Positions 33,198 through 44,745 of a stretch of DNA of 64,000 nt are shown here, in pieces (within the stretch, counting starts at the first letter, position 1; each line of letters starts with the position of its first letter). The DNA is from Blumeriella jaapii (lineage: Eukaryota; Ascomycota; Leotiomycetes; Helotiales; Drepanopezizaceae): assembly GCA_009599575.1 (NCBI GenBank), contig VWND01000013.1, positions 682,001 to 746,000 on the forward strand, read 5' to 3'. The notes beneath the pieces are model-generated. The model worked only from the letters and a program-made list of their open reading frames with translations, was not told the DNA's origin and searched no databases. The position numbers were made by a program, and so were the translations under genes.

Positions 33198-33430
33198 ATG
33201 CACTACATGGTGCGCTTCTAATCTCTGCGTGGTGTCAGTCTTTAGTTAGGGCATCGGGGTTTTGAACCTCGAGGCGTTAGAGATATGCATTAAAAGCTAC
33301 ATGGCGCAAAACCAAAAATTCCAGTAACAAGTTGATCTTGGTGACCCAATTGTGATTCCTAAATAAGGGAGACTGCCTTCTGAGTAAATGCCCCCAAACG
33401 CCCGCTGATGCATACCTACCTATGGGATGA

Positions 33431-34843
33431 CTAGAACGCTTCGTCCTTCCCCAGAAATGCTGCCATAGGATCGTTCGCAGCTGTTCGTTTCCTTCTATAC
33501 TCATCCATGTCCTCTTCCGTGACCTCCCCCTTCATTTCCCCGACCGTCCTTTTCTTCGCAAGCAGCGAGCTCGTTGATCCGTCCTTTGGCATCTCGATAG
33601 TCTCACTTTCCCGACCGTTCCACTCGATTTCATTTACAGGCTCAGCCTTAACCCTGAAAGCTCCTCCTGTTCGAAGCATGTCTGCCTCTTCAAAAGCCTT
33701 CTTGCCCTCCTCACCAGTACAGAAGCTATTCTTGATCACAGAATGGCAGCAAGCATAGCCCCACTTGAAGTTAGACCACCAGCTTCCCCAAACAGATGTG
33801 TGATTGTTGATCAAAACATCTTCTGGGTACTTTGACTTTGACGAGGCCTTGGGGGCGCCCTTGATGGCACCTGACTCGTCGTACTCGATGTATCTTTCGG
33901 ACTCGACAACAGCAGCGTCTCGGAGCTTGGAAGCGTTTGGGTTGACCTCGCCACCATACTTCTCCAGCAGCATCTTCCTGTGCGCTTGACGTTTGGTCTC
34001 AGCCTCCTCTTTCTCCTTCTTTCGAAGATATTCTCCAGATGTAGGATTTGCCTGTAGATGTAGCTTTGTGTTGCCTGACTTTTCTTGGGACTCCCAAGCA
34101 TATTTCTGTGCTTTCTCAAACTCGGCAGCATCTCCCGAAGCCCTCAAAAACCCCTCCTCGGCGACTAGAGCCGCAGCTGTGTCTGCTGTCGCTCCACTAT
34201 CAACCATAGATCTTGTCTTCGGGTCGTATTTGGCCGAGTCCAAGTCCAGGTTGAGCAGATATTTGGCCGTGTCTTCTCGGATGCGGAGCTGCTTCGTAGA
34301 CGTCTTCTGCTGTCTTCCCATATCCGACTCTTCCGCATATTTGGCGCCATCTCCATCCTCGTCCTCCTCCTCGTTCTTCTTTGCCTGCGCATTCTTCATT
34401 TCTTCCAGCTCAGCGTACTCATCCGTCACAGCTTTGTACTCCTTCGAATCGTATCCATTCCACCTATCTCTCTTCGCGTCCCAACCCATCTTGACATCCT
34501 GAATGATTTCGTCCGCCTGAATATCCTGCCCTGTCCATTTCGCGCCTTTTGCTCTAGGTCTGCTCAAGCATTCTTTGGTCTTGTGTGTCATGGCACCGCA
34601 ATTTTCGCATGCGCCTTTGCGGAACTTGGTCGCGGCAGGACCCAGCTTCTTTCCGCGATCGTACCATTTCGAATTCTCCTCGTGGGCCTTCTGTAGACGC
34701 TGATGCTCGAGGTAGTCATTCTGATCATCCTCGCCAATGTAGAAGGGCTTCTTGGAAATGAAGGAGGGGATGTATTCGTTTGCTTCTTTGTTTGCTGCTG
34801 AAGGAGCAGCCGGCTTTCTAGGTTGTGCGCCTGCTGGAGGCAT
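33431..34843 (-). CDS. SLU7: Pre-mRNA splicing factor Slu7
   Basis: Second-step splicing factor that helps 3' splice-site choice. Intronless, 470 residues. It carries the CCHC zinc knuckle [14 protein letters not shown] (C79, C82, H87, C92), the preceding [15 protein letters not shown] and [16 protein letters not shown], and the Slu7 block [19 protein letters not shown] and [19 protein letters not shown]. The later [19 protein letters not shown] is a family hallmark. The N-terminal 20 residues are Pro/Ala-rich. The start at 34843 is the only ATG before the conserved core. It is divergent from REV3 with 277 nt between starts. Confidence 0.96.
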   Translation of the reverse strand: MPPAGAQPRKPAAPSAANKEANEYIPSFISKKPFYIGEDDQNDYLEHQRLQKAHEENSKWYDRGKKLGPAATKFRKGACENCGAMTHKTKECLSRPRAKGAKWTGQDIQADEIIQDVKMGWDAKRDRWNGYDSKEYKAVTDEYAELEEMKNAQAKKNEEEDEDGDGAKYAEESDMGRQQKTSTKQLRIREDTAKYLLNLDLDSAKYDPKTRSMVDSGATADTAAALVAEEGFLRASGDAAEFEKAQKYAWESQEKSGNTKLHLQANPTSGEYLRKKEKEEAETKRQAHRKMLLEKYGGEVNPNASKLRDAAVVESERYIEYDESGAIKGAPKASSKSKYPEDVLINNHTSVWGSWWSNFKWGYACCHSVIKNSFCTGEEGKKAFEEADMLRTGGAFRVKAEPVNEIEWNGRESETIEMPKDGSTSSLLAKKRTVGEMKGEVTEEDMDEYRRKRTAANDPMAAFLGKDEAF

Positions 34844-35120
34844 GGTGTAGGATGGCGGAGGGTACGGCGAAAGGTATGGCGAAGAGTTAAGTTGTAAAGG
34901 AATGGGTGTCTGAACATGAGGGTTGGTCTAATCTAATCTAATCACCCGTGACTTGGTGTCAAATCGCGTCTTGAAAACAACACGTCCTTTCTCGTGTTTC
35001 TGACCTGAACCCAATGTCTTCTTGGAATGTACCTGAACTGAGGCTATTCCTGGTTTCGGACAATGTTATCCGAATCTGACAAGACTTTACGGTCTTCAGA
35101 CTGACCAGAGCCTCAGCGTA

Positions 35121-38100
35121 ATGGATCTTTTTCGTGTCCGACTGAATTGCATTGACCATTATCAGTCGACGCCCTCAAGGTTCGATCCTCCTCTCAGAAG
35201 CAACATCAATCCTTCTCAGCTTTTCAAGGAACCGAAGGTTCCGGTCATCAGGGTCTTTGGAGCCACCGAGACAGGCCAGAAAGTATGCGCTCATATCCAT
35301 GGAGCTTTCCCGTACCTCTACGTGGAATACTCTGGGAGTCTTATCGAAGATGACGGTAAGCACTACAAATTTACTTTCACGATCATAGCTGACATGCAAA
35401 CACAAGTCGGTGCTTATATACATCGTCTCCATCTGTCCATTGATTTTGCTCTGGCTGTGAGCTATCGAAGAAACGTGTATGATGACAATGCCAACACCAA
35501 GTTCGTTGCACGCATTACTCTCGTGAAAGGTATTCCGTTCTACGGCTTTCATGTTGGCTACCGGTTCTATCTCAAAATCTACCTTCTGAATCCCATGGTC
35601 GTGACACGACTTGGAGATCTCTTACGGCAAGGAATCATCATGAAGAAAGTGTTCCAACCCTATGAAGCCCATCTTCAATACCTACTTCAATGGATGGCCG
35701 ACTACAACTTGTATGGCTGTGGGTACATCGATTGCAGAAAGGTCACTTTTCGAGGACCTCTACCGCAGTTCGATGAAACAAACAATACCTCGCATCTCTG
35801 GCACGACCGCTCAATCCCAGCCAACGCAATTAGTGACGAGTCGGAGTTTCCAAGAGCCAGTCACTGTCCTTTGGAAGTGGATATCTGCCTTCAAGATATT
35901 TTGAACCGACAAGATATCAAACCTCGACCCCTTCACCACGACTTCATTGAGCGTCTGAACCCTCTGGCCCCGGATGAGAAGTTAGTTCACAGTATGGCTG
36001 GCCTATGGAAAGACGAAACTCGGCGGCGGAAGTCACTCTTGACCAATGCACCTCCTGGATCAAGCCCGTTTCCAGCGGAAGTCATGTACTCAATGTCAGC
36101 AGACCCCAGGAACTCGCAGGCTGGTGGATGGATTCATGAGGACGAATACCGAGAAACGATGACAACCCTCATCAGTGAGGAGAACAGCAAGAGCGACGGT
36201 GCCGAGATCTCATTTGAGTCCTTTGTGAAGCCTACACCATTCGCGTCTGCAGTGAAGACAAGTCTAGAGTCAGTGAAGGACCTGTATCCCGAAAACCTAA
36301 CCCCAGCGTTACGACTACCTCCTGGAACGCGCATCGATCACGTCGAGTATGATTTGAATGACACCGAGGCCAGGGTCATCGATGAAAAGAAAATAAGGAA
36401 TTTCATGACCGAGAATGACGATGATTTCCCGTACGATTCAGACGAGGAGGTCATGCGGGAGATAGAGCTATCACAGAGGAAGAAAGGAGACAAAGTTGAA
36501 GAAGAATACATGCAATCGGACGATATCCGACAGACTGAGCGTGTGACTGATGATAAGCTTCCTCCTGGTGGCGAAAGTCCCGAAGACCAAGTTTTTGATC
36601 CTCTCGATGCTCACTCCACGAGCAATTCCGCGGGCTTATTTGACTCTGAAGTGGGTGGGGATATTGAGATTCCGAAAACGGACTCTCAGCCTCTCAATGA
36701 CTCTATAGTCTTGCAGAGCAGCAGTCGATCTCCAACAGAATCTTTCGGTCAGGGCCTGAAACGACCTGCCTCTTCACAAAGTGTTTCGAACTCCCAAAGA
36801 AGCCATCAGAAACGCCAAAGAATCTCGTACGGGAACGATTTGGACAACCCGGATAGCTTCGGTCCACTTTCTGGGTCCAATCTACAGCAAAAGGCTGATG
36901 AGAAGCCTCGCAGTGAAACGGAAACCATCCTCTCCGGTTCACAAACACCTCTCGCGCCCGCAGCTGGGTCTTTGGCATCGAAATCCAGTTCCCGGAGCCT
37001 GAGGGTGCCCCTGAGTTCGAGACTTTCGCAGGAAAATGTCAAGGCAACAGATCATACTCCGTCACAATCTCTCAGATTCCCGGTCGTTAAAGATGCCCAT
37101 GCCCCGGACACGATCTTGAGATTGAGTCAAAGGGGAGGTTCACAGAATGCTCTTTCTAGGACGGCGAAGCACTTTTCATACGATTCAACTCTACCAAGTT
37201 CCGAGTCCGAACGAGACCAATTATCGAAGAAATTTACGCTCGGTGGTAGCATATGCCAGGAGACCTCGGCCGCTGCCGCGGGCGTCATAAGGAACATGGT
37301 TGCTCGATATGGAACGCAAAAGGGGGGACGAAGCCTCATCTTGAGCACACTACCGCCACCGAAAGATTATGTCGTTTCTACTATGCAGACCTTTGGGCTC
37401 CCTCCGGCAATCTACCAAGATGCTTACTACAGCAATGAGATTGATGTACCGGAGCGCCCCAGGGAGTGGGCTGGAAGAGAGTTCAAGTTGGAAAGCTTGA
37501 CTGTCCCCTTTCTGCCTAACTTTGATCCCACTGGTACCTCAGATGCGGCTCTTGGCGAGAAGCTTGGAGCGTTGCCGGACAAAGTCAAAGAAGAAAGGCA
37601 ATACCAGCGCCAACGGCAGAATTGTAGCCTGCGTAGCTGGATGATTGCCACGCCTCCTCCCACCTATTCAGAAGTCGTGGACTGGTCGCGGAGGGAACGT
37701 TTCCAACGGTCAACAAAAACACGTAGCGCTGGGCCTCCTTGCGTCGGAGACATTGCAGCGCAAAGTAAACTCTCTCAAATCGATGGGCCCACACAGAAGA
37801 ACAAGCATGGCTTCAAATACACTCAAGATCAAAAGGCCACCAGTGTTAAGCATGAAGTCCAGTACATGAGTACGATGAGCTTAGAGGTGCACATCAACAC
37901 AAGAGGGACATTCGTACCAAACCCTGAAGAAGACGAAGTACAATGCTTATTCTGGTGTCTGCAATCAGATGAAGAGGGTCTTGTAAGCAATTGTGCCGTG
38001 AATCAGGCGCATCTTGGGGCCATCGTCCTCTCAGAGGACGGCATCATGGCCAAGAATATTGCCAGGCAGGTCTCTATTGACATTCAAGAGGAGTCTACCG

Positions 38101-40415
38101 AGCTTGATCTCATTATTCGGATGGTTGAGATCGTAAGAAGCTATGACCCAGACATACTGACGGGTTACGAGGTGCACGGTGGCTCGTGGGGATACTTGAT
38201 TGAGCGTGCTCGTCTGAAATACGACTACAACATCTGCGACGAATTCTCGCGTATGAAAACACAATCAAATGGGAGATTTGGCAAAGACAGTGACAAATGG
38301 GGCTTCAACACCACATCTACCATACGAGTGACCGGCAGACATATGATCAACATTTGGCGGGCCATGCGAAGCGAGCTGAACCTCCTCCAATATACAATGG
38401 AAAATGTCGCCTTTCATCTCCTGCATCGTCGAATCCCTCATTTCACCTGGGCCGATTTGACGCGCTGGTATGTGAATGGCAAGAAAAGAGACCTGGCAAA
38501 GGTTGTAAACCATTACACAACACGGGTCCAGCTGGACCTCGAAATACTCGAGACCAACGAATTGATTCCGAGGACGAGTGAGCAGGCCCGCCTGCTGGGG
38601 GTAGACTTCTTCTCGGTCTTTTCTCGTGGCTCTCAGTTCAAAGTAGAGTCTCTCATGTTCCGTATCGCAAAGGCCGAGAATTTCATGCTTGTCTCTCCAA
38701 GTAGGAAGCAAGTTGGTGGCCAAAATGCCCTGGAGTGTTTACCTCTCGTTATGGAGCCTCAGAGTGCCTTCTACAATAGCCCGCTACTTGTTCTGGATTT
38801 CCAGAGTCTTTACCCTAGTGTCATGATTGCATACAATTACTGCTATTCTACCTTTCTCGGACGGGTCGTCAACTGGCGCGGCACAAATAAGATGGGCTTC
38901 ACTGACTATCAAAGACAGCAGCGGCTCCTTGAGTTGCTGAAGGACCATATCAATATTGCTCCCAACGGCATCATGTATGTCAAGCCCGAGATTCGAAAGT
39001 CCCTCCTGGCCAAGATGCTAGGGGAGATCCTTGAAACTCGGGTGATGGTAAAGAGTGGAATGAAGGCAGACAAAGATGACAAGTCTCTCCAACGTCTGCT
39101 TAACAACAGACAGCTGGCATTGAAGTTGATAGCCAATGTCACCTACGGTTACACGGCAGCTTCTTTTTCGGGGCGCATGCCTTGTTCCGAGATTGCTGAT
39201 AGCATCGTGCAGACAGGCCGCGAAACATTAGAGAGAGCCATTGCCCTGATTCATTCAGTCAAAAGATGGGGAGCGGAAGTTGTCTATGGAGATACGGACA
39301 GCATGTTCGTCTATTTGAAGGGCCGCACCAAGGATCAAGCATTCGACATTGGTGAGGAAATTGCGAAGACTGTCACGGACATGAATCCGCGACCCATCAA
39401 GCTTAAGTTCGAGAAGGTCTACCTACCATGCGTCTTGCTGGCAAAGAAACGCTATGTTGGGTTCAAGTATGAAACTAGGTCCCAAGCAGAGCCGGACTTT
39501 GATGCGAAGGGTATCGAAACTGTCCGCCGAGACGGAACCCCAGCAGAACAAAAGATCGAAGAAAAGGCGCTCAAAATCCTGTTCCGAACGTCCGATTTGA
39601 GTCAGGTCAAATCCTACTTCCAACAAGAGTGCGAGAAGATTATGAAAGGCTCGGTCTCGGTGCAGGATTTCTGCTTCGCCAGAGAAGTCAAACTTGGGAC
39701 ATACAGCGACAGAGGGCCGCCACCGCCAGGGGCCCTCATCAGCACTAAGCGTATGCTGGAAGATGCTCGAGCAGAGCCTCAGTATGGCGAGCGGGTACCA
39801 TACGTTGTCATTACGGGGGCCCCTGGCGCCCGACTCATTGATCGATGCGTAGCTCCAGAGGAGCTTCTGGAGAACGAGCACAGCGAGCTCGATGCCGAAT
39901 ACTACATCTCGAAGAATCTCATACCGCCATTAGAGCGAATCTTTAATCTTGTCGGAGCTAACGTTCGGAACTGGTACGACGAGATGCCCAAAGTCCAACG
40001 GATCCGTCGAGTGGATGCGAACTTGCAGCTCCAAGGCATGTCGAAGGAGCTCGGTATCAACAAGAAGACTCTCGAGTCGTACATGAAATCGTCCTCGTGT
40101 CTTGTTTGTAAAGAAAAGCTAGAGGTTGAAGGCTCGATTTGCCCGAAGTGTTTATCGAGGAAGCCAGAGTCCTTGTGGACTCTGAGGAGCCGACTCAAGA
40201 AGGCGGAGAGAAAGTTCGTGGACATCCAGAAGATATGTCAAAGCTGTTCAGGGATATCACCGTTGGACGAAGTTCGTTGCGATAGCAAGGATTGCCCAGT
40301 CTTCTACACGAGGACGAAGCAGAACGCCCGGCTGAAGACAGAACGTTCTCTCGTGGAACCTGCTATGGAGGAACTAGCCGGGATGATTGCAGATATGGGT
40401 GACCTGGATTGGTAG
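35121..40415 (+). CDS. REV3: DNA polymerase zeta catalytic subunit Rev3
   Basis: Family B polymerase for translesion synthesis, partnered with Rev7. One long open frame, but it almost certainly contains a 51-nt stop-free intron (35356-35406, GTAAGC to ACAAG with GCTGAC branch). Removing it joins SGSLIEDD to VGAYIHRLHLSIDFALAVSY and gives 1747 residues. The N-terminal Rev3 domain is followed by a long acidic disordered region. Next comes the exonuclease-like fold (VHINTRGTFVPNPEEDE through DPDILTGYEVHG), which in Rev3 lacks proofreading. Polymerase motifs: A DFQSLYPSVMIAYNYC (about residue 1225 of the unspliced frame), B KLIANVTYGYTAASFSGR (about 1334) and C VYGDTDSMFVY (about 1387). The C-terminus has CysA (CLVCKEK then CPKC) and CysB (CQSC, then CDSKDC), the latter binding an Fe-S cluster and Pol31/32. 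All catalytic residues are present. Confidence 0.95.
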   Translation: MDLFRVRLNCIDHYQSTPSRFDPPLRSNINPSQLFKEPKVPVIRVFGATETGQKVCAHIHGAFPYLYVEYSGSLIEDDGKHYKFTFTIIADMQTQVGAYIHRLHLSIDFALAVSYRRNVYDDNANTKFVARITLVKGIPFYGFHVGYRFYLKIYLLNPMVVTRLGDLLRQGIIMKKVFQPYEAHLQYLLQWMADYNLYGCGYIDCRKVTFRGPLPQFDETNNTSHLWHDRSIPANAISDESEFPRASHCPLEVDICLQDILNRQDIKPRPLHHDFIERLNPLAPDEKLVHSMAGLWKDETRRRKSLLTNAPPGSSPFPAEVMYSMSADPRNSQAGGWIHEDEYRETMTTLISEENSKSDGAEISFESFVKPTPFASAVKTSLESVKDLYPENLTPALRLPPGTRIDHVEYDLNDTEARVIDEKKIRNFMTENDDDFPYDSDEEVMREIELSQRKKGDKVEEEYMQSDDIRQTERVTDDKLPPGGESPEDQVFDPLDAHSTSNSAGLFDSEVGGDIEIPKTDSQPLNDSIVLQSSSRSPTESFGQGLKRPASSQSVSNSQRSHQKRQRISYGNDLDNPDSFGPLSGSNLQQKADEKPRSETETILSGSQTPLAPAAGSLASKSSSRSLRVPLSSRLSQENVKATDHTPSQSLRFPVVKDAHAPDTILRLSQRGGSQNALSRTAKHFSYDSTLPSSESERDQLSKKFTLGGSICQETSAAAAGVIRNMVARYGTQKGGRSLILSTLPPPKDYVVSTMQTFGLPPAIYQDAYYSNEIDVPERPREWAGREFKLESLTVPFLPNFDPTGTSDAALGEKLGALPDKVKEERQYQRQRQNCSLRSWMIATPPPTYSEVVDWSRRERFQRSTKTRSAGPPCVGDIAAQSKLSQIDGPTQKNKHGFKYTQDQKATSVKHEVQYMSTMSLEVHINTRGTFVPNPEEDEVQCLFWCLQSDEEGLVSNCAVNQAHLGAIVLSEDGIMAKNIARQVSIDIQEESTELDLIIRMVEIVRSYDPDILTGYEVHGGSWGYLIERARLKYDYNICDEFSRMKTQSNGRFGKDSDKWGFNTTSTIRVTGRHMINIWRAMRSELNLLQYTMENVAFHLLHRRIPHFTWADLTRWYVNGKKRDLAKVVNHYTTRVQLDLEILETNELIPRTSEQARLLGVDFFSVFSRGSQFKVESLMFRIAKAENFMLVSPSRKQVGGQNALECLPLVMEPQSAFYNSPLLVLDFQSLYPSVMIAYNYCYSTFLGRVVNWRGTNKMGFTDYQRQQRLLELLKDHINIAPNGIMYVKPEIRKSLLAKMLGEILETRVMVKSGMKADKDDKSLQRLLNNRQLALKLIANVTYGYTAASFSGRMPCSEIADSIVQTGRETLERAIALIHSVKRWGAEVVYGDTDSMFVYLKGRTKDQAFDIGEEIAKTVTDMNPRPIKLKFEKVYLPCVLLAKKRYVGFKYETRSQAEPDFDAKGIETVRRDGTPAEQKIEEKALKILFRTSDLSQVKSYFQQECEKIMKGSVSVQDFCFAREVKLGTYSDRGPPPPGALISTKRMLEDARAEPQYGERVPYVVITGAPGARLIDRCVAPEELLENEHSELDAEYYISKNLIPPLERIFNLVGANVRNWYDEMPKVQRIRRVDANLQLQGMSKELGINKKTLESYMKSSSCLVCKEKLEVEGSICPKCLSRKPESLWTLRSRLKKAERKFVDIQKICQSCSGISPLDEVRCDSKDCPVFYTRTKQNARLKTERSLVEPAMEELAGMIADMGDLDW

Positions 40416-41090
40416 GCTGGGGTTTGACAGGACTCGGGCCTGAGTTGGGCCTCTACTACTATGAGTGTATTCGAATTGGGTTTGCATATTGACGGAAGCA
40501 CTCTCTTGTTTGGGTGTATTTGTTCTGGATGCGAATGGCACGGTAACCGCGCCGGCACTGGATAAGTCGCTAAACTCGCATGGGTTCTTGCGGTCTAGAA
40601 GAGTATAAACAATCCACCAACCAACCACATGGGAAAAGTCTGTATGGGTCGTGTGTCGTGTGTCGTGTTCAACATGAGTACCGTAGATTGACCGCGCTCT
40701 TCAATGTATCTAGCTGTACGTTGGTTGCCATGACGGTGGCATTTGTACAATTAATCCGAGAGCTTCAACGAGTAAAAGAAGCATCAACGTCAGTAGCGAT
40801 GATCGAGGAGGAGAGATATCACAGATACTGTAAATATCTACAGACGTACTTCATCGAGGTCGCCAACCAATCGAGTCTAGCCATATGCGTAATTCCCGGT
40901 AGGCAAGGTTCAACATGTCGTTTCGGCGCTCGGTGGGACGAGGAGCTCGGGCATCGTCAGTCAGCCTCGAAGCATCTTACACTTGTAGCTTTTGGCCACG
41001 CTCACCTCCAGCCTCCAGCTCCAGCTCCAGCTTCCAGTTCACAGCTACATCTTGTAGCTGTCCCGACTCGGATCGCCTATCGATGCCACT
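40416..41090. other. Intergenic region, no gene seen
   Basis: 675 nt between REV3 and the SMP-protein gene. GCTCCA/GCTTCCA repeats lie at about 41010-41040. Open frames here lack any recognisable domain. Confidence 0.5.
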
Positions 41091-44007
41091 ATGGGCGGTC
41101 TGCTGAGCTTCCTATTCGTTTACTTGCTCGGCGGCCTCACCTTTCTCCCGCTGCTCATTCTCGCAGTGCTGTCTCATGCCTACTTGACACTTCCCGCCCA
41201 TCAAGACACCGCTCGTCGAGAGGGTGATGCAGACTCCATCGTACAGCCGGGCGATGACATCGACGCGATCAACAGGGCCCAGAAGACGTTGGGGGAGAAG
41301 TTCCAGCCGCGAGACGGCCATGAAGCGGAGGTAGCGGCGGGGTACTTTGCTGTGTCGAGGACGTATGTTCCTGGGGGCGTGGGAGCTCTTCCGCCCGAGA
41401 GGAATACGCCGGTGGGCTCTACGACGGTGTCTTCACCTAGTCCCAGTGTCTACCAGACGATGTACAGGAGCATCTTCGACCGAAGACCCGTAAACAGCCC
41501 CATTGATAACAAGGGTGTTGGGAAGCCGCAGAAACGAGGGAACAATGTGTTCTATGTGGTATTGAGTACTTTCTCGCCGCAGATTTTTGCTGGCATCCAC
41601 TAACTTTGCACACAGGCACGGCCATCTCATGCTGTTCGATGACGACGAGCAACTCGAAGTCAGACATGTTGTTTCATTGGCACATCACGAGGTCAGCATA
41701 TATTCCGGAGAAGAAGAAACACCAGAAGGGGAGCTGTTCATAAAGCGGAACGCCTTGTGTCTTTCGAGGAGGACGGATGTTGGGGAGGTCACCCCAGATG
41801 GCAGGATCTCGAAGCCTTTCTTCCTCTTCTCGGAGAACTGTTCCGATAAAGAGGACTTCTACTTTGCTCTCCTACGGAACCAGGAGAGGAACCCGACGGC
41901 CAAATACAATCCTCCCATACCGCTGCATTACGATGTCAAGGATATTATCACGCTTGTACAAAAGTTACATTCTTCCGAAGAGCATCTGCAGACACGCTGG
42001 GTCAATGCTGTGATAGGCAGGATATTCTTGGCTCTTTACAAAACACCTGAAGTAGAGCATCTTTTGCGGGCCAAGATCACCAAGAAGATCTCGAGAGTGA
42101 AGACGCCGGCGTTCCTGTCGAAAATCTCGCTGCGACATGTCGATATGGGCGAAGCCGCTCCTGTGATCACGAACCCTCGACTGAAAGACCTGAATGTGGA
42201 TGGGGAACTAGTTGTCGAGGCCGACCTGAAATACTCGGGAAACTTTCGCATCGAAGTCGCCGCCACTGCTCGGATTGACCTAGGCGCACGTTTCAAGGCT
42301 CGAGAAGTCAACTTGCTACTTGCAGTGGTTCTCAAGAGAATCGAGGGCCATGTGCTGGTCCGTATCAAAGCGCCACCGTCCAACCGGCTCTGGATAACAT
42401 TTTCAACGATGCCAAAGATTGACATGACCATTGAGCCTATCGTGAGCTCTAGACAGATTACATATACCTTGATTTTACGGCAAATTGAAAACCGGATCAA
42501 GGAAGTCGTGGCCGAGAGTCTGGTCTACCCAAATTGGGACGACTCTCCCTTCTATAATAGCGAGGATAAGTTTTGGAGGGGTGGCATCTGGGCGACCGAG
42601 CTCACATCCGAGCATGCAGAAGATCACGAGTCGATGGCAGCGCAGAAAAGGGACATAGCCGAAGTGGAGCATCCAGATCCCGAGAACAGCGATCCCACGG
42701 ATTTACCGCAAATTGAGAAGAGCATCAGCACTCCTCTCGTCGACACTTCATCAAGTACCGTTTACGCTCGAAAGAACTCCAAGTCCGCCATGAATCTCAC
42801 TAACTCAAAGATCAATGGATGCTCCACCAGTGTTGAAACGCGGTCTCCTGGTTCTGAGAAGCCGAAAGCTCTCCGGTCGGGCTCCTTTGCCGCTGCGTCT
42901 ACACCGGTTGTTAGCACAGACGTCACAAATGCGGATGCTATCAAGACCTCATCTACTCCACCGGAACATAGTCACGCGATGGCAGCAATTGCAGCTCTTT
43001 CCCAGACAAATTCTCCTGTCCAAACCCCTATTGGATCGCCGTCCTACCCTTCGCGTACAGAGAGGTTCCACAGTCAACCATCTGTTCAATTTGATACGGA
43101 AAAAGACTTGCATGACGAAATAGCACCCCAGCATTCCCCGACTGTTTTAGATAAGCCTAGTCCTTCCGAGTCAAGCCCGTCAAGTCCAGCGAGTGCTAGC
43201 ATTGCATCTTTCAGGACGGACGCACCGTCGAAAAGATCGATCGGATCTTTTGGACATGATTCGAGACGTGATACCTCAAACTCATCATCCAGCAAGTCCT
43301 CGACGGCAGCAAGTAAGCGAATCACTCTAGCTACTGTTAGTAACGTCGCTGCTACAGCAAAGAAATGGGGATGGAACGCTCTGCAAAGAAATACGGACAG
43401 TCGGACCGACACATCCTCTGAAGAAACTCCTCTTGCGCGGCCTCTTGTTATGGGACGTGGGCAGCCTCTTCCACCTCCTGGAGTGCCTCTACCACGCCCA
43501 GACAAGAAGACTAGGACAGCGCCAATCCCGGTTCCGAAGCGAAAGAGTACACCAGCGCCAGATCTACCACCAAAACCCAGTGGTGCTCAATCAGAGATAC
43601 GTGCTTTCCACAGCCAGAAGCATCCAGTCCCGCCACCTCTTCTCCCCAAGCGCAGAAGTAAAGAGCGTGACGTTATGGGAAGCGAAACCGTAGATGATGG
43701 CTTACTTGTCGTTGAAGCACCAGCCGCGGATTCAGAACCCAGCACACCAACCCACGAGAATGGGCCCGTCTATATGCAGCCTTGGGTGGACGACATGGAT
43801 GAGGCAGAAGAAGCAGAGGCTCCGAAGCCAAGTCCGAAACCTAGACAAGACCCGGCGTCACCTCGCTTACCCAAAAGAAGGCCTCCACATCGAGTGTTGT
43901 CTAGCAGTCCAGAGGAGGATGGCCATAAGCTGCCGTCCTGGATGGCAGCTCAAGAAGAAGAGGCACGAGCCAAGAGCTCATTTGTGTACGAAGGTGCCGG
44001 TCTATGA
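41091..44007 (+). CDS. NVJ2: Nvj2/TEX2-type SMP-domain lipid-transfer protein
   Basis: Works at ER membrane contact sites and moves lipids through its SMP domain. The N-terminus is a transmembrane anchor (GGLLSFLFVYLLGGLTFLPL, about residues 2-33). A pleckstrin-like segment spans the intron (GNNVFYVVL joined to HGHLMLFDDDEQLEVRHVV), followed by KPFFLFSENCSDKEDFYFAL. The SMP domain starts near LQTRWVNAVIGRIFLALYKT and runs through ADLKYSGNFRIEVAATARID, LVRIKAPPSNRLWITFSTMP and LRQIENRIKEVVAESLVYPN. A Ser/Pro-rich disordered tail with PPLPP-like stretches ends at 44007. The intron should run from about 41566 to 41615 (acceptor CACACAG), but the only donor, GTACTT at 41566, is one base out of phase. 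A missing G at the donor would solve it, giving about 955 residues. Confidence 0.85.
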
Positions 44008-44745
44008 TACGATCCTGCCAATTTGCAGCGCGCAAGGTCGCTTATCGTGAAGGCAGCCAGCCAAATGCAGGGCATGTGGGTGTTGTTGATGATTTATATG
44101 AAGGTAGTGGGAGTGGACATGGGACACGGAGTTTGCGATCATAGGGGGCAACTGGAGTTGGGTATGGGCAAAGAAGAGGGTATATATGCTTTTGGAAATG
44201 GCGACAAGGAGTCCCTACGTGGTTAGCAACTTCGCCTTCGTGTTAGAAGAAGCTGAGAGGCATTTTGATCATTGCTTCTTGAACTCAAGAATTCTTTCCC
44301 AGTGTGTGAAAATGTCCTTTCCTTTCACGCCTTGTAAAGTACAGCATCAGCATCCCTTCCTGTCGAGAAACAAGGTGCATACGAAAACACATTAAGGGAA
44401 CAGTTGATACCAATCTTCCGCGCGAGCTTATCAGTTTCCCATTCTCCCATTCTCCCATTCTATATCTCTCTACCCCGAGATATGTAGTTCCTCACTGCCT
44501 ACGTACGCTCTTCAAGCTGGTGACCGGTGATGACATTAGGGCTGTCACGTTTCTTGGTGCCCAGGCCGGTGCCTACGCCACATTACGCAGCTACCTCCGG
44601 AAACCTAGCACCACACGAGAACATTCCCAGATATCACCTATCTTCCCCGACTTCCCTCCCCCTTCACCTTTCTTTAATACATTGCATCTCTTCCCTCCCC
44701 GAGTCCTTACAGCGACTTTCATCTATGCGCTGAGCGATTCCAACC
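44008..44745. other. Intergenic region upstream of SLA2
   Basis: 738 nt without a recognised gene. CATTCTCC repeats lie at about 44439-44460 and pyrimidine-rich stretches at about 44640-44700 precede the SLA2 start, as expected for a fungal promoter. Confidence 0.5.
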
